The notes: generated by a model from the sequence alone, not told the origin. A stretch of DNA of 64,000 nucleotides from Actinobacteria bacterium HGW-Actinobacteria-2 (GCA_002841335.1 PHEY01000003.1:124001-188000); one strand, 5' to 3'. Counted from the stretch's first letter, positions 16,271 through 24,983 are shown. Program-made: numbers and translations.

Positions 16271-17068
16271 TCAGTTCACCTGATCGAACTGCTGCCAGCC
16301 GGGTTTGTGATCGAAGGCGGCGCGGTAGTAGTCGGACATCTTCAGCTCACTGGCCGCGTCCTCGTCCACCACGATGGTGGCGAAGCGGTGCAGCTGCAAC
16401 ACCGAGCCGGGAACCATAGCCGCGATCGGGCCTTCCACCAGTGCCGCCACGGCGGCCGCCTTCCATTTGCCTTGCGCCACCAGCACGACCTGGCGCGCAT
16501 CCATGATCGTACCCAGTCCCTGGGTCAGGCAGTGGTGTGGCACCTCATCGGGCGAGGCGAAGAAGCGGGCGTTGTCGGCACGGGTGCGGGCGGTGAGAGT
16601 CTTGATCCGGGTACGGGACGCCAGCGAACTGACTGGTTCGTTGAACCCGATGTGGCCGTTCGACCCCACTCCGAGGATCTGGACGTCCACCCCGCCGGCG
16701 GCCTGGATCAGCTGCTCGTACTCGACGGCGGCCGCATCAATGTCGGCGGAGTGGCCGGCCGGAACGTGGACGCGGGACGGCTGCATCCGCAGCGGCTCGG
16801 TGACGGTGGTGCGGATCACCTCCGCGTAGCTCTGCGGATGCCCCTCGGGCAGGCCGACGTACTCGTCCAAGGCGAACGCCTGCGCCTCAGACAGGTCGAG
16901 GTCGCCGGAGTCGACCAGCTTGGCCAGTTCGGCATAAGTGGCCAGCGGCGACGAGCCTGTGGCTACGCCGAGGACCGCGTTGCGACCCGCAGCTCGACAC
17001 ACCGACGCCACCTTGCGCGCGGCAACTCGCCCGACCTCTGCGGCGTTGGGGCAGATGACTACCTCCAC
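16271..17068 (-). CDS. nagB: Glucosamine-6-phosphate deaminase
   Basis: A 265-residue product of standard length. GVATGSSPLATY is the phosphate loop, ALDEYVGLPEGHPQSY the catalytic Asp region, and ILGVGSNGHIGFNEP the family signature with the active-site His. It converts glucosamine-6-phosphate to fructose-6-phosphate and ammonia. It is the first gene of the minus-strand arm and is divergent from the sugar-binding protein at 17234, sharing a 165-bp control region. Confidence 0.93.
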   Translation of the reverse strand: MEVVICPNAAEVGRVAARKVASVCRAAGRNAVLGVATGSSPLATYAELAKLVDSGDLDLSEAQAFALDEYVGLPEGHPQSYAEVIRTTVTEPLRMQPSRVHVPAGHSADIDAAAVEYEQLIQAAGGVDVQILGVGSNGHIGFNEPVSSLASRTRIKTLTARTRADNARFFASPDEVPHHCLTQGLGTIMDARQVVLVAQGKWKAAAVAALVEGPIAAMVPGSVLQLHRFATIVVDEDAASELKMSDYYRAAFDHKPGWQQFDQVN

Positions 17069-17086
17069 GGCTTCCCTCTCCCTCGA

Positions 17087-17168
17087 GTGACACTGATTGA
17101 CGCGGATCTGTTACGAACTAGTGACCAATCATGACTGGAAAACATCATAAACGATCAGTTACAGTCAT
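17087..17168. promoter_or_regulatory. Divergent control region with candidate operators
   Basis: GTGAC-N6-TGAC occurs twice (17087-17101 and 17121-17135), 34 bp apart. ATGACTG (17131-17137) also forms an inverted pair with CAGTCAT (17162-17168). These lie between nagB and the binding-protein gene and are candidate sites for the DeoR-type regulator or another factor. No confident -35/-10 pair was found. Confidence 0.35.
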
Positions 17169-17233
17169 TCACATCTAGAGACCGCCGCGCAAGTGTGTCC
17201 GGAGGTCGACTCTCGAGGAGGAGGATCGGGCCT

Positions 17234-18493
17234 ATGTTGGCCAAGCTCACCAAGGTCACCGCCATCGCTGCGGCGTCCATGTTTGTTCTGACCGCGTGCA
17301 CGGGGACCCCGTCGGGTACCAGCAGCGCTCCCACGGGTGGCCAGCTGCCCGCGACGACCATCAAGATTCTTGCCCCCAACTACGGCGACACGTCCAAGGC
17401 GGACTGGGAGAAGATCATCGCCGAGTTCAACAAGAAGCAGCCCAACGTCAAGGTCGAGCTTCAGATGGAAGCTTGGGAGACCTTCACCGACAAGGTGAAG
17501 GCCCGGATCCAGGCCAACGACCTGCCCGACATCCTGAACGACAACGCGTTCGCTTCCGAGGCCACTACCGGCCTGCTGTACCCGATCACCGAAGTGATGT
17601 CGGACAGCACCGTGAAGTCGATCGAGCCCTCGCTGCTGAAGAACGGCGTCGGCCCCGACGGCACCCAGTGGGCCGCTCCCGACATCGCATCGGCCCGCAT
17701 GATGACGATCAACACCGACATCATGTCCAAGGCCGGCGTGACCGCCGCGCCGAAGACCTGGGCCGAGATGGAAGCCGCTTGCGCCAAGATCGTGGCCACC
17801 AAGGTCTCCTGCTACGGCATGCCGCTGGGTAAGGAAGAGGCTCAGGTCGAGTCCTCGCTGTGGTTGTGGGGCGCCGGTGGCGACTGGGTCAAGGACGGCC
17901 AGCTCGTGGCCAACCAGCCCGCCGCTGTCGAAGGCTTCACCGAGATCAAGAAGCTGATCGACGCCAAGGCCACCCAGCCCGACCCGGGTGCGTCCAACCG
18001 TCAGGCTGTGGCCGATGCGTTCAACCAGGGCAAGGTCGCGATGTACGTGACCCACTCCGGTCTGATGGCCACCACCCGCAAGGACTTCCCGAAGATCAAG
18101 TACACGCTGTCGCAGATCCCGAGCAAGGACGGCTCTCCGGTCGCCTTTGGTGTCACCGACTTCATCCTGGCGTTCAACAACAAGGACGCCAACCGCAAGG
18201 AAGCCACCAAGCAGTTCCTGGACCTGTTCTACAGCGACGCCATGTACGAAGGCTGGTACAAGGGCACCGGTCTGCTGCCGGTGACCACCTCGATGATCAA
18301 CGCGGCCAAGTCCACTGACGCCGACAACAAGGACTTCTACGACTCCCTGTCGTACGTGAAGTTCAACCCGGTCTCCGACCCCAAGTGGGATGCCTTGAAG
18401 AACGCGCTGCAGGGCACTGCCGGCACGATTCAGAAGGACAGCCCCGAGAACGTCCTCAAGGCCGTTCAGGAGCAGCTGGACGCAGCGTCCTGA
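17234..18493 (+). CDS. Sugar ABC transporter substrate-binding lipoprotein (family 1, MalE/UgpB-like)
   Basis: A 419-residue lipoprotein with basic N-terminus and lipobox LTAC (Cys22). The mature chain has TTIKILAPNYGDTSKADWEK and the two-lobe extracellular solute-binding pattern, including PKTWAEMEAAC and a WLWGAGGDW stretch typical of sugar stacking. It would capture a sugar, probably an amino sugar or short oligosaccharide, for the permeases downstream. ATG 17234 is chosen over the upstream GTG 17195 because AGGAGGAGG lies 9 nt before it and the signal peptide then begins properly. It is divergent from nagB. Confidence 0.88.
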   Translation: MLAKLTKVTAIAAASMFVLTACTGTPSGTSSAPTGGQLPATTIKILAPNYGDTSKADWEKIIAEFNKKQPNVKVELQMEAWETFTDKVKARIQANDLPDILNDNAFASEATTGLLYPITEVMSDSTVKSIEPSLLKNGVGPDGTQWAAPDIASARMMTINTDIMSKAGVTAAPKTWAEMEAACAKIVATKVSCYGMPLGKEEAQVESSLWLWGAGGDWVKDGQLVANQPAAVEGFTEIKKLIDAKATQPDPGASNRQAVADAFNQGKVAMYVTHSGLMATTRKDFPKIKYTLSQIPSKDGSPVAFGVTDFILAFNNKDANRKEATKQFLDLFYSDAMYEGWYKGTGLLPVTTSMINAAKSTDADNKDFYDSLSYVKFNPVSDPKWDALKNALQGTAGTIQKDSPENVLKAVQEQLDAAS

Positions 18494-18526
18494 GCCGACG
18501 GCTTAGCACGTTCTGATCAATCACCA

Positions 18527-18561
18527 GGTGGGGGCGCTGTCATCCAGACGGCGCCCCCACC
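18527..18561 (+). terminator. Intercistronic hairpin after the second binding-protein gene
   Basis: GGTGGGGGCGC (18527-18537) pairs with GCGCCCCCACC (18551-18561); TGTC/GACG extends the stem to 15 positions with one G-U and an ATCCA loop. There is no T-run. It has the same place and design as the hairpin at 6250-6286. Confidence 0.65.
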
Positions 18562-18678
18562 GACCCGAACTGGCAGCGCGAACGCGGTGCTGAGCGGGCC
18601 AAAACAGCCCAAAACCGTTCCCCGTCCTCGACGAACCGCCATCCTGAGGTGAGCGGAGTCGTCCCACAGGAGAATCTG

Positions 18679-19605
18679 ATGTCTTTGCCGGTAGCCCCAG
18701 GGCGAGCCAGGTCGCGGCGGCGCAAGGAAGCGCTGGCCGCGCTGCCATGGCTGGCCCCCACCTTGCTCCTGATCGCGGGAGTGGTGATCTACCCCGCGTA
18801 CTTGATGTTTTGGACCGCGTTCCAGAAGTACAACAGCTACGGGATCCTCCAGGGCCCGGCCGGCTGGAGCAACTTCTTCGGCAAGGGCGGCGCCTTCACC
18901 TTCCCCACCGTTCCCTGGACCTCGGTGTGGACCAATACCGTGATCTGGGTGGTCGTGGTGGTGATCATGACCCTGGCCTTGTCGCTGCTGCTGGCGCAGT
19001 TCCTCAGCAAGGACTTCCCCGGACGCAAGGCGCTGCGCCTACTGGTGCTGCTGCCCTGGGCGTGCTCGGTGGTGCTGACCACCACGGTCTTCCGTTACGG
19101 CCTGCAGGGTGACGTGGGCATCTTCAACCGATTCCTGGTCGACACCGGCATCCTGAACGTCCCCTACGGCTTCACCAAAGACCCGACCGCCGCGTTCTGG
19201 GTGGCGGTCTTCGTGGCGATCTACGTGTCGCTGCCCTTCACCACCTACACGATCCTGGCCGGCCTGCAGTCGGTGCCCAACGACATCCTGGAAGCCGCCC
19301 ACGTGGACGGCGCCAACGCCGTCCAGCGGTACTGGCAGGTGGTCTTCCCGATGCTGCGCCCGGCGATCGCCGCAGCCACCCTGATCAACATCATCAACGT
19401 GTTCAACTCGCTGCCGATCCTGACCATCCTCAACGACAACGGCGGCTACCACACCGGTCACACCACCACGACCTTGATCTTCCAGTTCAAGGCTCAGCTC
19501 GGTCCCGGTGTCGCCTCAGCGCTCTCGATCGCGAACTTCCTGTTCTGCCTGGTCGTGGTGGCGTTCTACTTCTGGATCGTGAAGCCCACCAAGGAGGTGC
19601 AGTGA
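18679..19605 (+). CDS. Sugar ABC transporter permease (MalF/UgpA type)
   Basis: A 308-residue inner-membrane protein with six predicted segments. EAAHVDGANAVQRYWQVVFPML is the EAA loop that docks to the ATPase. It forms a heterodimer with the next gene product. ATG 18679 is preferred over the GTG 30 nt upstream because AGGAGAA sits 4-5 nt before it. No ATPase gene is next to the permeases, which in actinobacteria usually means a shared MsiK-type ATPase encoded elsewhere. Confidence 0.87.
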   Translation: MSLPVAPGRARSRRRKEALAALPWLAPTLLLIAGVVIYPAYLMFWTAFQKYNSYGILQGPAGWSNFFGKGGAFTFPTVPWTSVWTNTVIWVVVVVIMTLALSLLLAQFLSKDFPGRKALRLLVLLPWACSVVLTTTVFRYGLQGDVGIFNRFLVDTGILNVPYGFTKDPTAAFWVAVFVAIYVSLPFTTYTILAGLQSVPNDILEAAHVDGANAVQRYWQVVFPMLRPAIAAATLINIINVFNSLPILTILNDNGGYHTGHTTTTLIFQFKAQLGPGVASALSIANFLFCLVVVAFYFWIVKPTKEVQ

Positions 19606-20450
19606 TGGCCACCAAGGGCGGTGTGTTCCGCAAACCGAACCCCTGGACGACGGCGATCGTCGCGGTGATCGTGGCGGTCTTCTTCAGCTTCCCGTACGTG
19701 GTGATGGTGATTTCGTCACTGAAGACCCGCGCCGAGATCACCCAGCAGCCACCGGACTACCTGCCGACCAGTCCGCAATGGGTCAACTACCTCGACGTGT
19801 GGGGCTACCAGGCGGTCGATCCCGGCCAGGCGCTGCTGTCCAGCATCGTGGTCGCGCTCGGCGCCACCCTGCTGGTGCTGCTGGTCGCCACCCCGGCGTC
19901 CTATTACGTGGCCCGCTACCGCTTCCCGGGACGGATGGCGTTCCTGCTGCTGGTGCTGATCACCCAGATGCTGCAACCCACCGTGCTGGCCATCGGCTTG
20001 TACGTGGAGTTCGTACAGTGGAAGGGCTACCTGGTCTGGCTCGCACTGATCCTGATCAACGCCGCCTTCAACCTCAGCTTCGCGGTGTGGATCATGCAGT
20101 CCTTCTTCGCCTCGGTGCCCAAGGAGATCGACGAAGCTGCCATGTTGGACGGCCTGGGTCGACTGCAGACCATGTTCAAGGTGTCCCTGCCGCTGGTGTG
20201 GCCCGGCATCGTCACCGCGATCATCTTCGTCTTCGTCAACACCTGGAACGAGTACGCCGCAGCCTTCGTCCTGCGCAACGACAAGCTGCAGACCCTGCCG
20301 GTGGCCATCCCCAGCTTCCTGGGTCAGTACGTGAAGGAATGGCACTTCATGTTCGCCACGGCAGTGGTCGCGATGATCCCGGTGATCATCCTGTTCTCCA
20401 TGATCGAAAAGCGACTGATCGGCGGACTCACCGCCGGGGCAGTCAAGTAA
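19605..20450 (+). CDS. Sugar ABC transporter permease (MalG/UgpE type)
   Basis: A 281-residue membrane protein with about six segments and the EAA loop IDEAAMLDGLGRLQTMFKVS, partner of the MalF-type permease. AAGGAGG is 7 nt before ATG 19605, whose A is the last base of the upstream stop (TGATG), so translation is coupled. An in-frame GTG one codon earlier is possible but less well spaced. Confidence 0.87.
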   Translation: MATKGGVFRKPNPWTTAIVAVIVAVFFSFPYVVMVISSLKTRAEITQQPPDYLPTSPQWVNYLDVWGYQAVDPGQALLSSIVVALGATLLVLLVATPASYYVARYRFPGRMAFLLLVLITQMLQPTVLAIGLYVEFVQWKGYLVWLALILINAAFNLSFAVWIMQSFFASVPKEIDEAAMLDGLGRLQTMFKVSLPLVWPGIVTAIIFVFVNTWNEYAAAFVLRNDKLQTLPVAIPSFLGQYVKEWHFMFATAVVAMIPVIILFSMIEKRLIGGLTAGAVK

Positions 20451-20465
20451 CGGAAGGAATCATTG

Positions 20466-21896
20466 ATGATCGAGTTCGGCACCGGCGGCTGGCGAGAGAT
20501 CATCGGCGATGGGTTCACCAAGGCGAACCTGCGACTGTTGGTGCAGGGCCTGTGTGACCGGATCCTCGCCGAAGGCGTCGCCGAGCGCGGTGTGGTGATC
20601 GGCTACGACCGCCGCTTCTTGTCCGACACCGCAGCGTGGTGGGCGGCGGAGGTGTTCATCGGCAACGGCGTCCCGGTCACCGTGGTGACCCGGCCGGCGC
20701 CGACCCCGATGTTCATGTGGACGGTCCGCAACAAGGACTGCGCTTACGGCATCGCCGTCACTGCCTCACACAACCCGGCGCTCTACAACGGCGTCAAGGT
20801 GTTCACCGCCGGCGGCCGCGATGCCGATGCCGAGATCACCAACGAGCTGCAGGACCACATCAACAGCCTCACCGAGGCGGACGTTCGCTCGGTGTCCTCC
20901 CATGAGGTGGCGACGTCACCGCTGGTGACCAGGCAGCCCTCGCTGAACTGGTACATCGACGCCATCTTGGACAAGTTGGACACCGACACCATCCGCCACC
21001 AGCACCTGTCGATCGTTGTCGATCCGATGTTCGGCGTGGCTCAGACCTGCCTGCAGACGATCCTGATGACTGCCCGCTGCCAGGTGGACTTGATCAACGA
21101 CCGCCACGACACCTTGTTCGGGGGCCGACTGCCGTCACCGACGGCAGCCACCTTGGAACCGCTACGCCAAGCCGTCCTCGAACGCGGCGCCGACCTGGGC
21201 ATCGCCACCGACGGTGACGCTGACCGGCTGGGGATCATCGACGACGCGGGAAACTTCCTGCACCCCAATCAAATCCTGGTGCTGCTGTACAACTACCTGC
21301 TCACCGGCAAGGGCTGGAAGGGCCCGGCGGTGCGCAACATGTCGACCACCCACCTGCTCGACCGAGTGGCCGCTGCCCACGGCGAGCAGTGCTACGAGGT
21401 TCCGGTGGGCTTCAAGTGGATCTCGGCGAAGATGGCCGAGACCGACGCGGTGATCGGTGGGGAGTCGTCCGGCGGTCTGACCGTCCGTGGCCACATCGCC
21501 GGCAAGGACGGCGTCTACGCCGGCAGCCTGTTGGTGGAGATGGTGGCGGCGTCCGGGCGCAAGCTCAGCGAGCTGTACGCCGACCTGGTCGAGCAGTTCG
21601 GGCAGCTGGAGATGGTGGAGGCCGCGTTCGGTTTCGATGCGGCCCGCCGCGCCGAACTGCAGCAGCGGATCTTCGTCGATCACGATCTGCCCGCGTTCAG
21701 CGAACCGGTCGACCACGTCGGCTGGGTGGATGGCTGCAAGGTCTACTTCGCCAATGGCGGCTGGGTGACCATCCGCTTCTCCGGCACCGAGCCGGTCTTC
21801 CGGGTGTTCTGCGAAATGCCCACCCAGGTGGAGGCGGCCGCGGTGGCCGAGTTGGTGGCCGGCTACTACGGGCTGGCCTCGGATGGAGAACGGTAA
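20466..21896 (+). CDS. Phosphohexomutase (alpha-D-phosphohexomutase superfamily)
   Basis: A 476-residue product with all four superfamily loops: TASHNPALYNGVK with phosphoserine Ser101, ATDGDADRLGIID for the metal, GGESSGGL as the sugar-specificity loop, and RFSGTEPVFRVF for phosphate binding. It moves phosphate between C1 and C6 of a hexose or N-acetylhexosamine. The GESSGG loop is nearer to archaeal/bacterial PGM-PMM types than to GlmM. In this cluster its likely job is to turn a sugar-1-phosphate into the 6-phosphate, for example GlcNAc-1-P to GlcNAc-6-P for NagA. The start is ATG 20466 with GGAAGGAAT in front; the next gene overlaps as TAATG. Confidence 0.82.
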   Translation: MIEFGTGGWREIIGDGFTKANLRLLVQGLCDRILAEGVAERGVVIGYDRRFLSDTAAWWAAEVFIGNGVPVTVVTRPAPTPMFMWTVRNKDCAYGIAVTASHNPALYNGVKVFTAGGRDADAEITNELQDHINSLTEADVRSVSSHEVATSPLVTRQPSLNWYIDAILDKLDTDTIRHQHLSIVVDPMFGVAQTCLQTILMTARCQVDLINDRHDTLFGGRLPSPTAATLEPLRQAVLERGADLGIATDGDADRLGIIDDAGNFLHPNQILVLLYNYLLTGKGWKGPAVRNMSTTHLLDRVAAAHGEQCYEVPVGFKWISAKMAETDAVIGGESSGGLTVRGHIAGKDGVYAGSLLVEMVAASGRKLSELYADLVEQFGQLEMVEAAFGFDAARRAELQQRIFVDHDLPAFSEPVDHVGWVDGCKVYFANGGWVTIRFSGTEPVFRVFCEMPTQVEAAAVAELVAGYYGLASDGER

Positions 21897-22708
21897 TGAG
21901 TTCTGACCTGACCCGTGCAGTGATCTTGGCTCGGGGGTTGGGCACCCGCATGCGTCGGGATGCCGAAGGGACGACACTGAGCGCCGAACAGGCCGAAGCG
22001 GCCGCGTCCGGGGCGAAGGCGATGATGCCGATCGGACGACCCTTCCTCGATCACGTCATCTCCGAGCTGGCAGACGCCGGGGTGAGCGAGGTGTGTTTGG
22101 TGATCGGACCGGAGCACACCGCGATCCGCGACTACTACGACACACTGCCCAAGGCCCGAGTACGGATCAGCTACGCGGTGCAGGAAGAGCCGTTGGGGAC
22201 GGCGAACGCGGTCGCCGCAGCTGAGGAGTTCGTCGACGGGCATCGCTTCGTGATGATCAACGGCGACAACTTCTATCACGGCTCCACCATCGCGGCGCTG
22301 GCCGCGGTGCCGGGCAATGCGCTCGCCGGCTACACCCGCCGCGGGTTGCTCGCCAAGGGCAATGTGCCCGCGGCGCGGCTGTCGGCTTTCGCGATGGTTC
22401 ATGCTGTCGACGGCGTGCTCGTCGACATCGTGGAGAAGCCCGACGCCGAGGTGATCGCCACCGTCGGTGCGGACGCGCTGACCAGCATGAACTGCTTCGT
22501 GTTCACCCCGGCGATCTTCGACGCCTGCCGGGCGATCACGCCATCGGCGCGGGGTGAGTACGAGATCGTCGACGCCGTGCGCCGGCTGGTGGCCGGTGGC
22601 GAGGCCGTCCGGGTGGTGACCGTGGACGACGGGGTGCTCGACCTGTCGAGTCGGGCCGATGTCGGCCCGGTGCAGCGGGCGCTGGCCGATCACGAGGTGC
22701 GCCTGTGA
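21896..22708 (+). CDS. Sugar-1-phosphate nucleotidyltransferase
   Basis: A 270-residue Rossmann-like enzyme of the RmlA/GalU/GlmU-N class. LARGLGTRMR (residues 11-20) is the nucleotide loop; the catalytic Lys appears at 41 in GAKAMMPIGRPFLD, after an unusually long insert (about 20 residues) rich in Ala and Glu. EEPLGTANAV and MINGDNFYH carry the base- and metal-binding residues. It would join a sugar-1-phosphate to UTP or another NTP. It begins on the stop codon of the mutase and overlaps the kinase by GTGA. Substrate is unproven; the neighbours suggest an N-acetylhexosamine-1-phosphate. Confidence 0.78.
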   Translation: MSSDLTRAVILARGLGTRMRRDAEGTTLSAEQAEAAASGAKAMMPIGRPFLDHVISELADAGVSEVCLVIGPEHTAIRDYYDTLPKARVRISYAVQEEPLGTANAVAAAEEFVDGHRFVMINGDNFYHGSTIAALAAVPGNALAGYTRRGLLAKGNVPAARLSAFAMVHAVDGVLVDIVEKPDAEVIATVGADALTSMNCFVFTPAIFDACRAITPSARGEYEIVDAVRRLVAGGEAVRVVTVDDGVLDLSSRADVGPVQRALADHEVRL

Positions 22709-23898
22709 CCACCGTGGCCTGGCGAGTGCCGGGCCGGCTGGAGGTTTTCGGAACCCACACCGACTACGCCGGCGGTGATGTGCTGGTGTGCGCCATCGAC
22801 CGCGGCGTTACCGTCGAGGCCCGCGAGGTGGCTGGCACCGAGCCGGTGCTGATCGCCGGGTCCGATGCCGCCAAGTCGGGGGTGGTCATCCATCCCGCTG
22901 CGCCGACGCCCTACCCGCCGGGCCATTGGGGTCGCTATCTGCAGACGGTGGCCGATCGGCTGACCGCCAACTTCGGCCCGCTGCGTCCGGCCGAACTGCG
23001 CTTCACCGCCGAGCTTCCGCTGGCCAGCGGCATGAGCAGTTCCTCGGCGCTCGTGGTGGCCGCGGCCTTGGCGCTGGCCGATCTCAATGGCTTCAGCCAG
23101 ACCGACGCGTGGACTCTGGCCAATCCCGACCGGCTGCAGCTGGCCGGCTATTTGGCCTGCGTCGAGAACGGCAAGAGCTGGGGTGCCCTGGCCGGCGCGC
23201 TGGGGGTGGGCACGCTGGGCGGGTCGGAGGATCACACCGCGATGCTGTGCGGCCAGGCCGATCGGCTCTCGCAGTACCGATTCGATCCGCTGAGCCTGGT
23301 GCAGACCGTCACCTTCCCCGCCGACTGGGCGTTCGTGGTGGCGGTCAGCGGCGTGCGTGCCGAGAAGACCGCGGCCGCGTTGGCCGACTACAACCGGGCG
23401 TCCCTGGCGACCGCCGAGGTGCTGCGGCGCTGGCAGGAGGCCACCGGACGGCAGGATCCGAGCCTGGCAGCTGCGCTGCGGGTGGACGCCGAGCGGCTGA
23501 CCGCAGTGGTGGCCGACTCCCCAGCGCTGGCCCGGCGGCTGGCGCACTTCGTGGTGGAGTCGACCGAACTGGTGCCGGCCGCAGCACAGGCCTTCGCCCA
23601 GGCCGATCGGACGGCGGTGGCCGAAGCGGCCGCGCGTTCGCATCGCGCCGCGGCGGATCTGTTGGGCAATCAGGTGCCGCAGACCAACGCCTTGGCCGAT
23701 CTGGCCCACGCGCTGGGGGCGCCGGCGGCGTCCTTCGGGGCGGGATTCGGTGGCAGCGTGTGGGCGCTGGTGTCGACCGGCGAGGCCGAGGCGTTCGCCG
23801 CGGAGTGGTTGGACGGCTATCGCGCGCGCTTCCCCGAGCTGAGTGATGCCTCGGTGCTGGTCACGCGGCCCGGTCCGGCGGCGTCCCGGCTCGACTGA
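22705..23898 (+). CDS. GHMP-family sugar kinase, galactokinase-like
   Basis: A 397-residue kinase with the three GHMP motifs: GRLEVFGTHTDYAGG (residues 10-24), LPLASGMSSSSALVV, and GAGFGGSVWALV near the C-terminus. The first resembles the galactokinase signature but has Thr17 where galactokinases have Glu (GEHTDY), and the GIMDQ region is replaced by TLGGSEDHTAML. It therefore probably phosphorylates C1 of a sugar other than plain galactose; GalNAc or GlcNAc would fit with nagA, nagB and galE. It starts with GTG overlapping the previous stop and is convergent with the DeoR gene, 2 bp away. Confidence 0.8.
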   Translation: MTTVAWRVPGRLEVFGTHTDYAGGDVLVCAIDRGVTVEAREVAGTEPVLIAGSDAAKSGVVIHPAAPTPYPPGHWGRYLQTVADRLTANFGPLRPAELRFTAELPLASGMSSSSALVVAAALALADLNGFSQTDAWTLANPDRLQLAGYLACVENGKSWGALAGALGVGTLGGSEDHTAMLCGQADRLSQYRFDPLSLVQTVTFPADWAFVVAVSGVRAEKTAAALADYNRASLATAEVLRRWQEATGRQDPSLAAALRVDAERLTAVVADSPALARRLAHFVVESTELVPAAAQAFAQADRTAVAEAAARSHRAAADLLGNQVPQTNALADLAHALGAPAASFGAGFGGSVWALVSTGEAEAFAAEWLDGYRARFPELSDASVLVTRPGPAASRLD

Positions 23899-23900
23899 GG

Positions 23901-24695
23901 TCAGTCGCCGGCCAGCACGACCTCGACGCCGTAGCCACGAAGCCGACTGATCGCTTCGGCGTCAGCGGAGCGGTCGGTGATCACCAGCGAAACCGCGTCC
24001 AGTCCACAGATACGCGCGAACGCGTGCTCGGACAGCTTGGACGCATCAGCCAGCACCACCACTCGGCGAGAGGCGGCCAGCATGGCGGCATCCATCGCGG
24101 CTTCCTCTTCCGAATCGGTGTAGATGCCACCGGCGGTGAGGTCGACGGCGTTCGCGCCGATGAAGACGGTGTCGAGCTGAATGGTCGGCAGGATCGCTTG
24201 GGCCAGCCGTCCGACCAGCGCGAACGAGCGGGTGCGGGCCACCCCGCCGGTCACCACCACCCGCGCCTGCGGACGGACGGTGAGGCTGTTGGCGATGTTG
24301 ACCGCGTTGGTGACGATGGTCAGCGACTCGGGTCCGAACGACCGATCCCCGGCAATCCGGACGCCGACCTCGTGGGCGGCGGCGGTGGTGGTGGTGCCGG
24401 CGTTGAAGCCGATCACGTCGCCGGGGTTGACCAATGAGGCCGCATGTTGCGCGATGGCCTGCTTGGCGGCCCATTGGCGGCCGCTCCGAAACCGCAACGG
24501 CATTTCACCCGAACTGGGGTTGGCCAGCGCGCCGCCGCGGGTACGGACGATGAGCTGTTGGTCAGCCAGATCATCCAGGTCGCGGCGAGCCGTGGCCGGG
24601 GAGATGTCCAGCTCAGTGACGAGTTCTTCTAGGCGGACCGACCCGCGCTCGATGACCAGTTCGACCAAGCGGGCCAAGCGTTCTTCGCGGTTCAC
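23901..24695 (-). CDS. DeoR-family transcriptional regulator
   Basis: A 264-residue regulator. The N-terminal winged helix includes RLEELVTELDISPATARRDL, with the recognition helix, and the C-terminal DeoR sensor has IGFNAGTTTTAAAHEV, the sugar-phosphate phosphate-binding loop. The start is GTG 24695 with GGAGGGGG upstream; the longer reading frame to 24818 would place the ribosome site inside the gene. DeoR proteins usually repress sugar genes and release DNA when a sugar phosphate binds; GlcNAc-6-P or a hexosamine phosphate would be the logical signal here. Confidence 0.85.
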   Translation of the reverse strand: MNREERLARLVELVIERGSVRLEELVTELDISPATARRDLDDLADQQLIVRTRGGALANPSSGEMPLRFRSGRQWAAKQAIAQHAASLVNPGDVIGFNAGTTTTAAAHEVGVRIAGDRSFGPESLTIVTNAVNIANSLTVRPQARVVVTGGVARTRSFALVGRLAQAILPTIQLDTVFIGANAVDLTAGGIYTDSEEEAAMDAAMLAASRRVVVLADASKLSEHAFARICGLDAVSLVITDRSADAEAISRLRGYGVEVVLAGD

Positions 24696-24754
24696 AGTTT
24701 CGCCCCCTCCCATGCGTCTCGGACAACGTGGCTTCAGCGTAACGGTGAAGCTGT

Positions 24755-24792
24755 CGATAGTGGAGTGTTGGGTAGTGGAATCGTCACTATCG
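24755..24792. promoter_or_regulatory. Candidate autoregulatory operator of the DeoR gene
   Basis: CGATAGTG (24755-24762) and CACTATCG (24785-24792) are perfect inverted copies 22 bp apart, and GTAGTGGAAT between them is a further direct copy of ATAGTGGAGT. It lies 60-97 bp upstream of the GTG start, where DeoR regulators commonly bind. Confidence 0.45.
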
Positions 24793-24819
24793 CTCACCAG
24801 GGGTGGGGGCTGGTTCAAC

Positions 24820-24983
24820 GGCGCCGAGTTGTCGTGGCTATGGGCGCCCGCGAGCTGCCGCCGAGGTGAGTCCGCCGAGTTACCGGGGTTATCAGCACTC
24901 CTGCGGCCGTCATAACCCTGATAACTCGGCGGTGGTGTCGCTCAACGGCCGCGCCCCGGCCGATAACCCGGATAAGTCGGCGC
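24820..24983. repeat. Four-copy intergenic repeat with core GATAACTCGGCG
   Basis: Two copies read on the minus strand (24820-24841 and 24872-24894) and two on the plus strand (24911-24932 and 24960-24983). The consensus is ATAACCCnGATAAsTCGGCG; the middle pair can fold into a stem. The 352-bp gap from 24696 to 25047 holds this array, the DeoR operator and the thioredoxin promoter, and no gene that I can support. Confidence 0.6.

Noticed and set aside
16307-17134. Plus-strand frame of 275 codons opposite nagB
   Set aside because: nagB has all its motifs; the plus frame has none and an unnatural composition.
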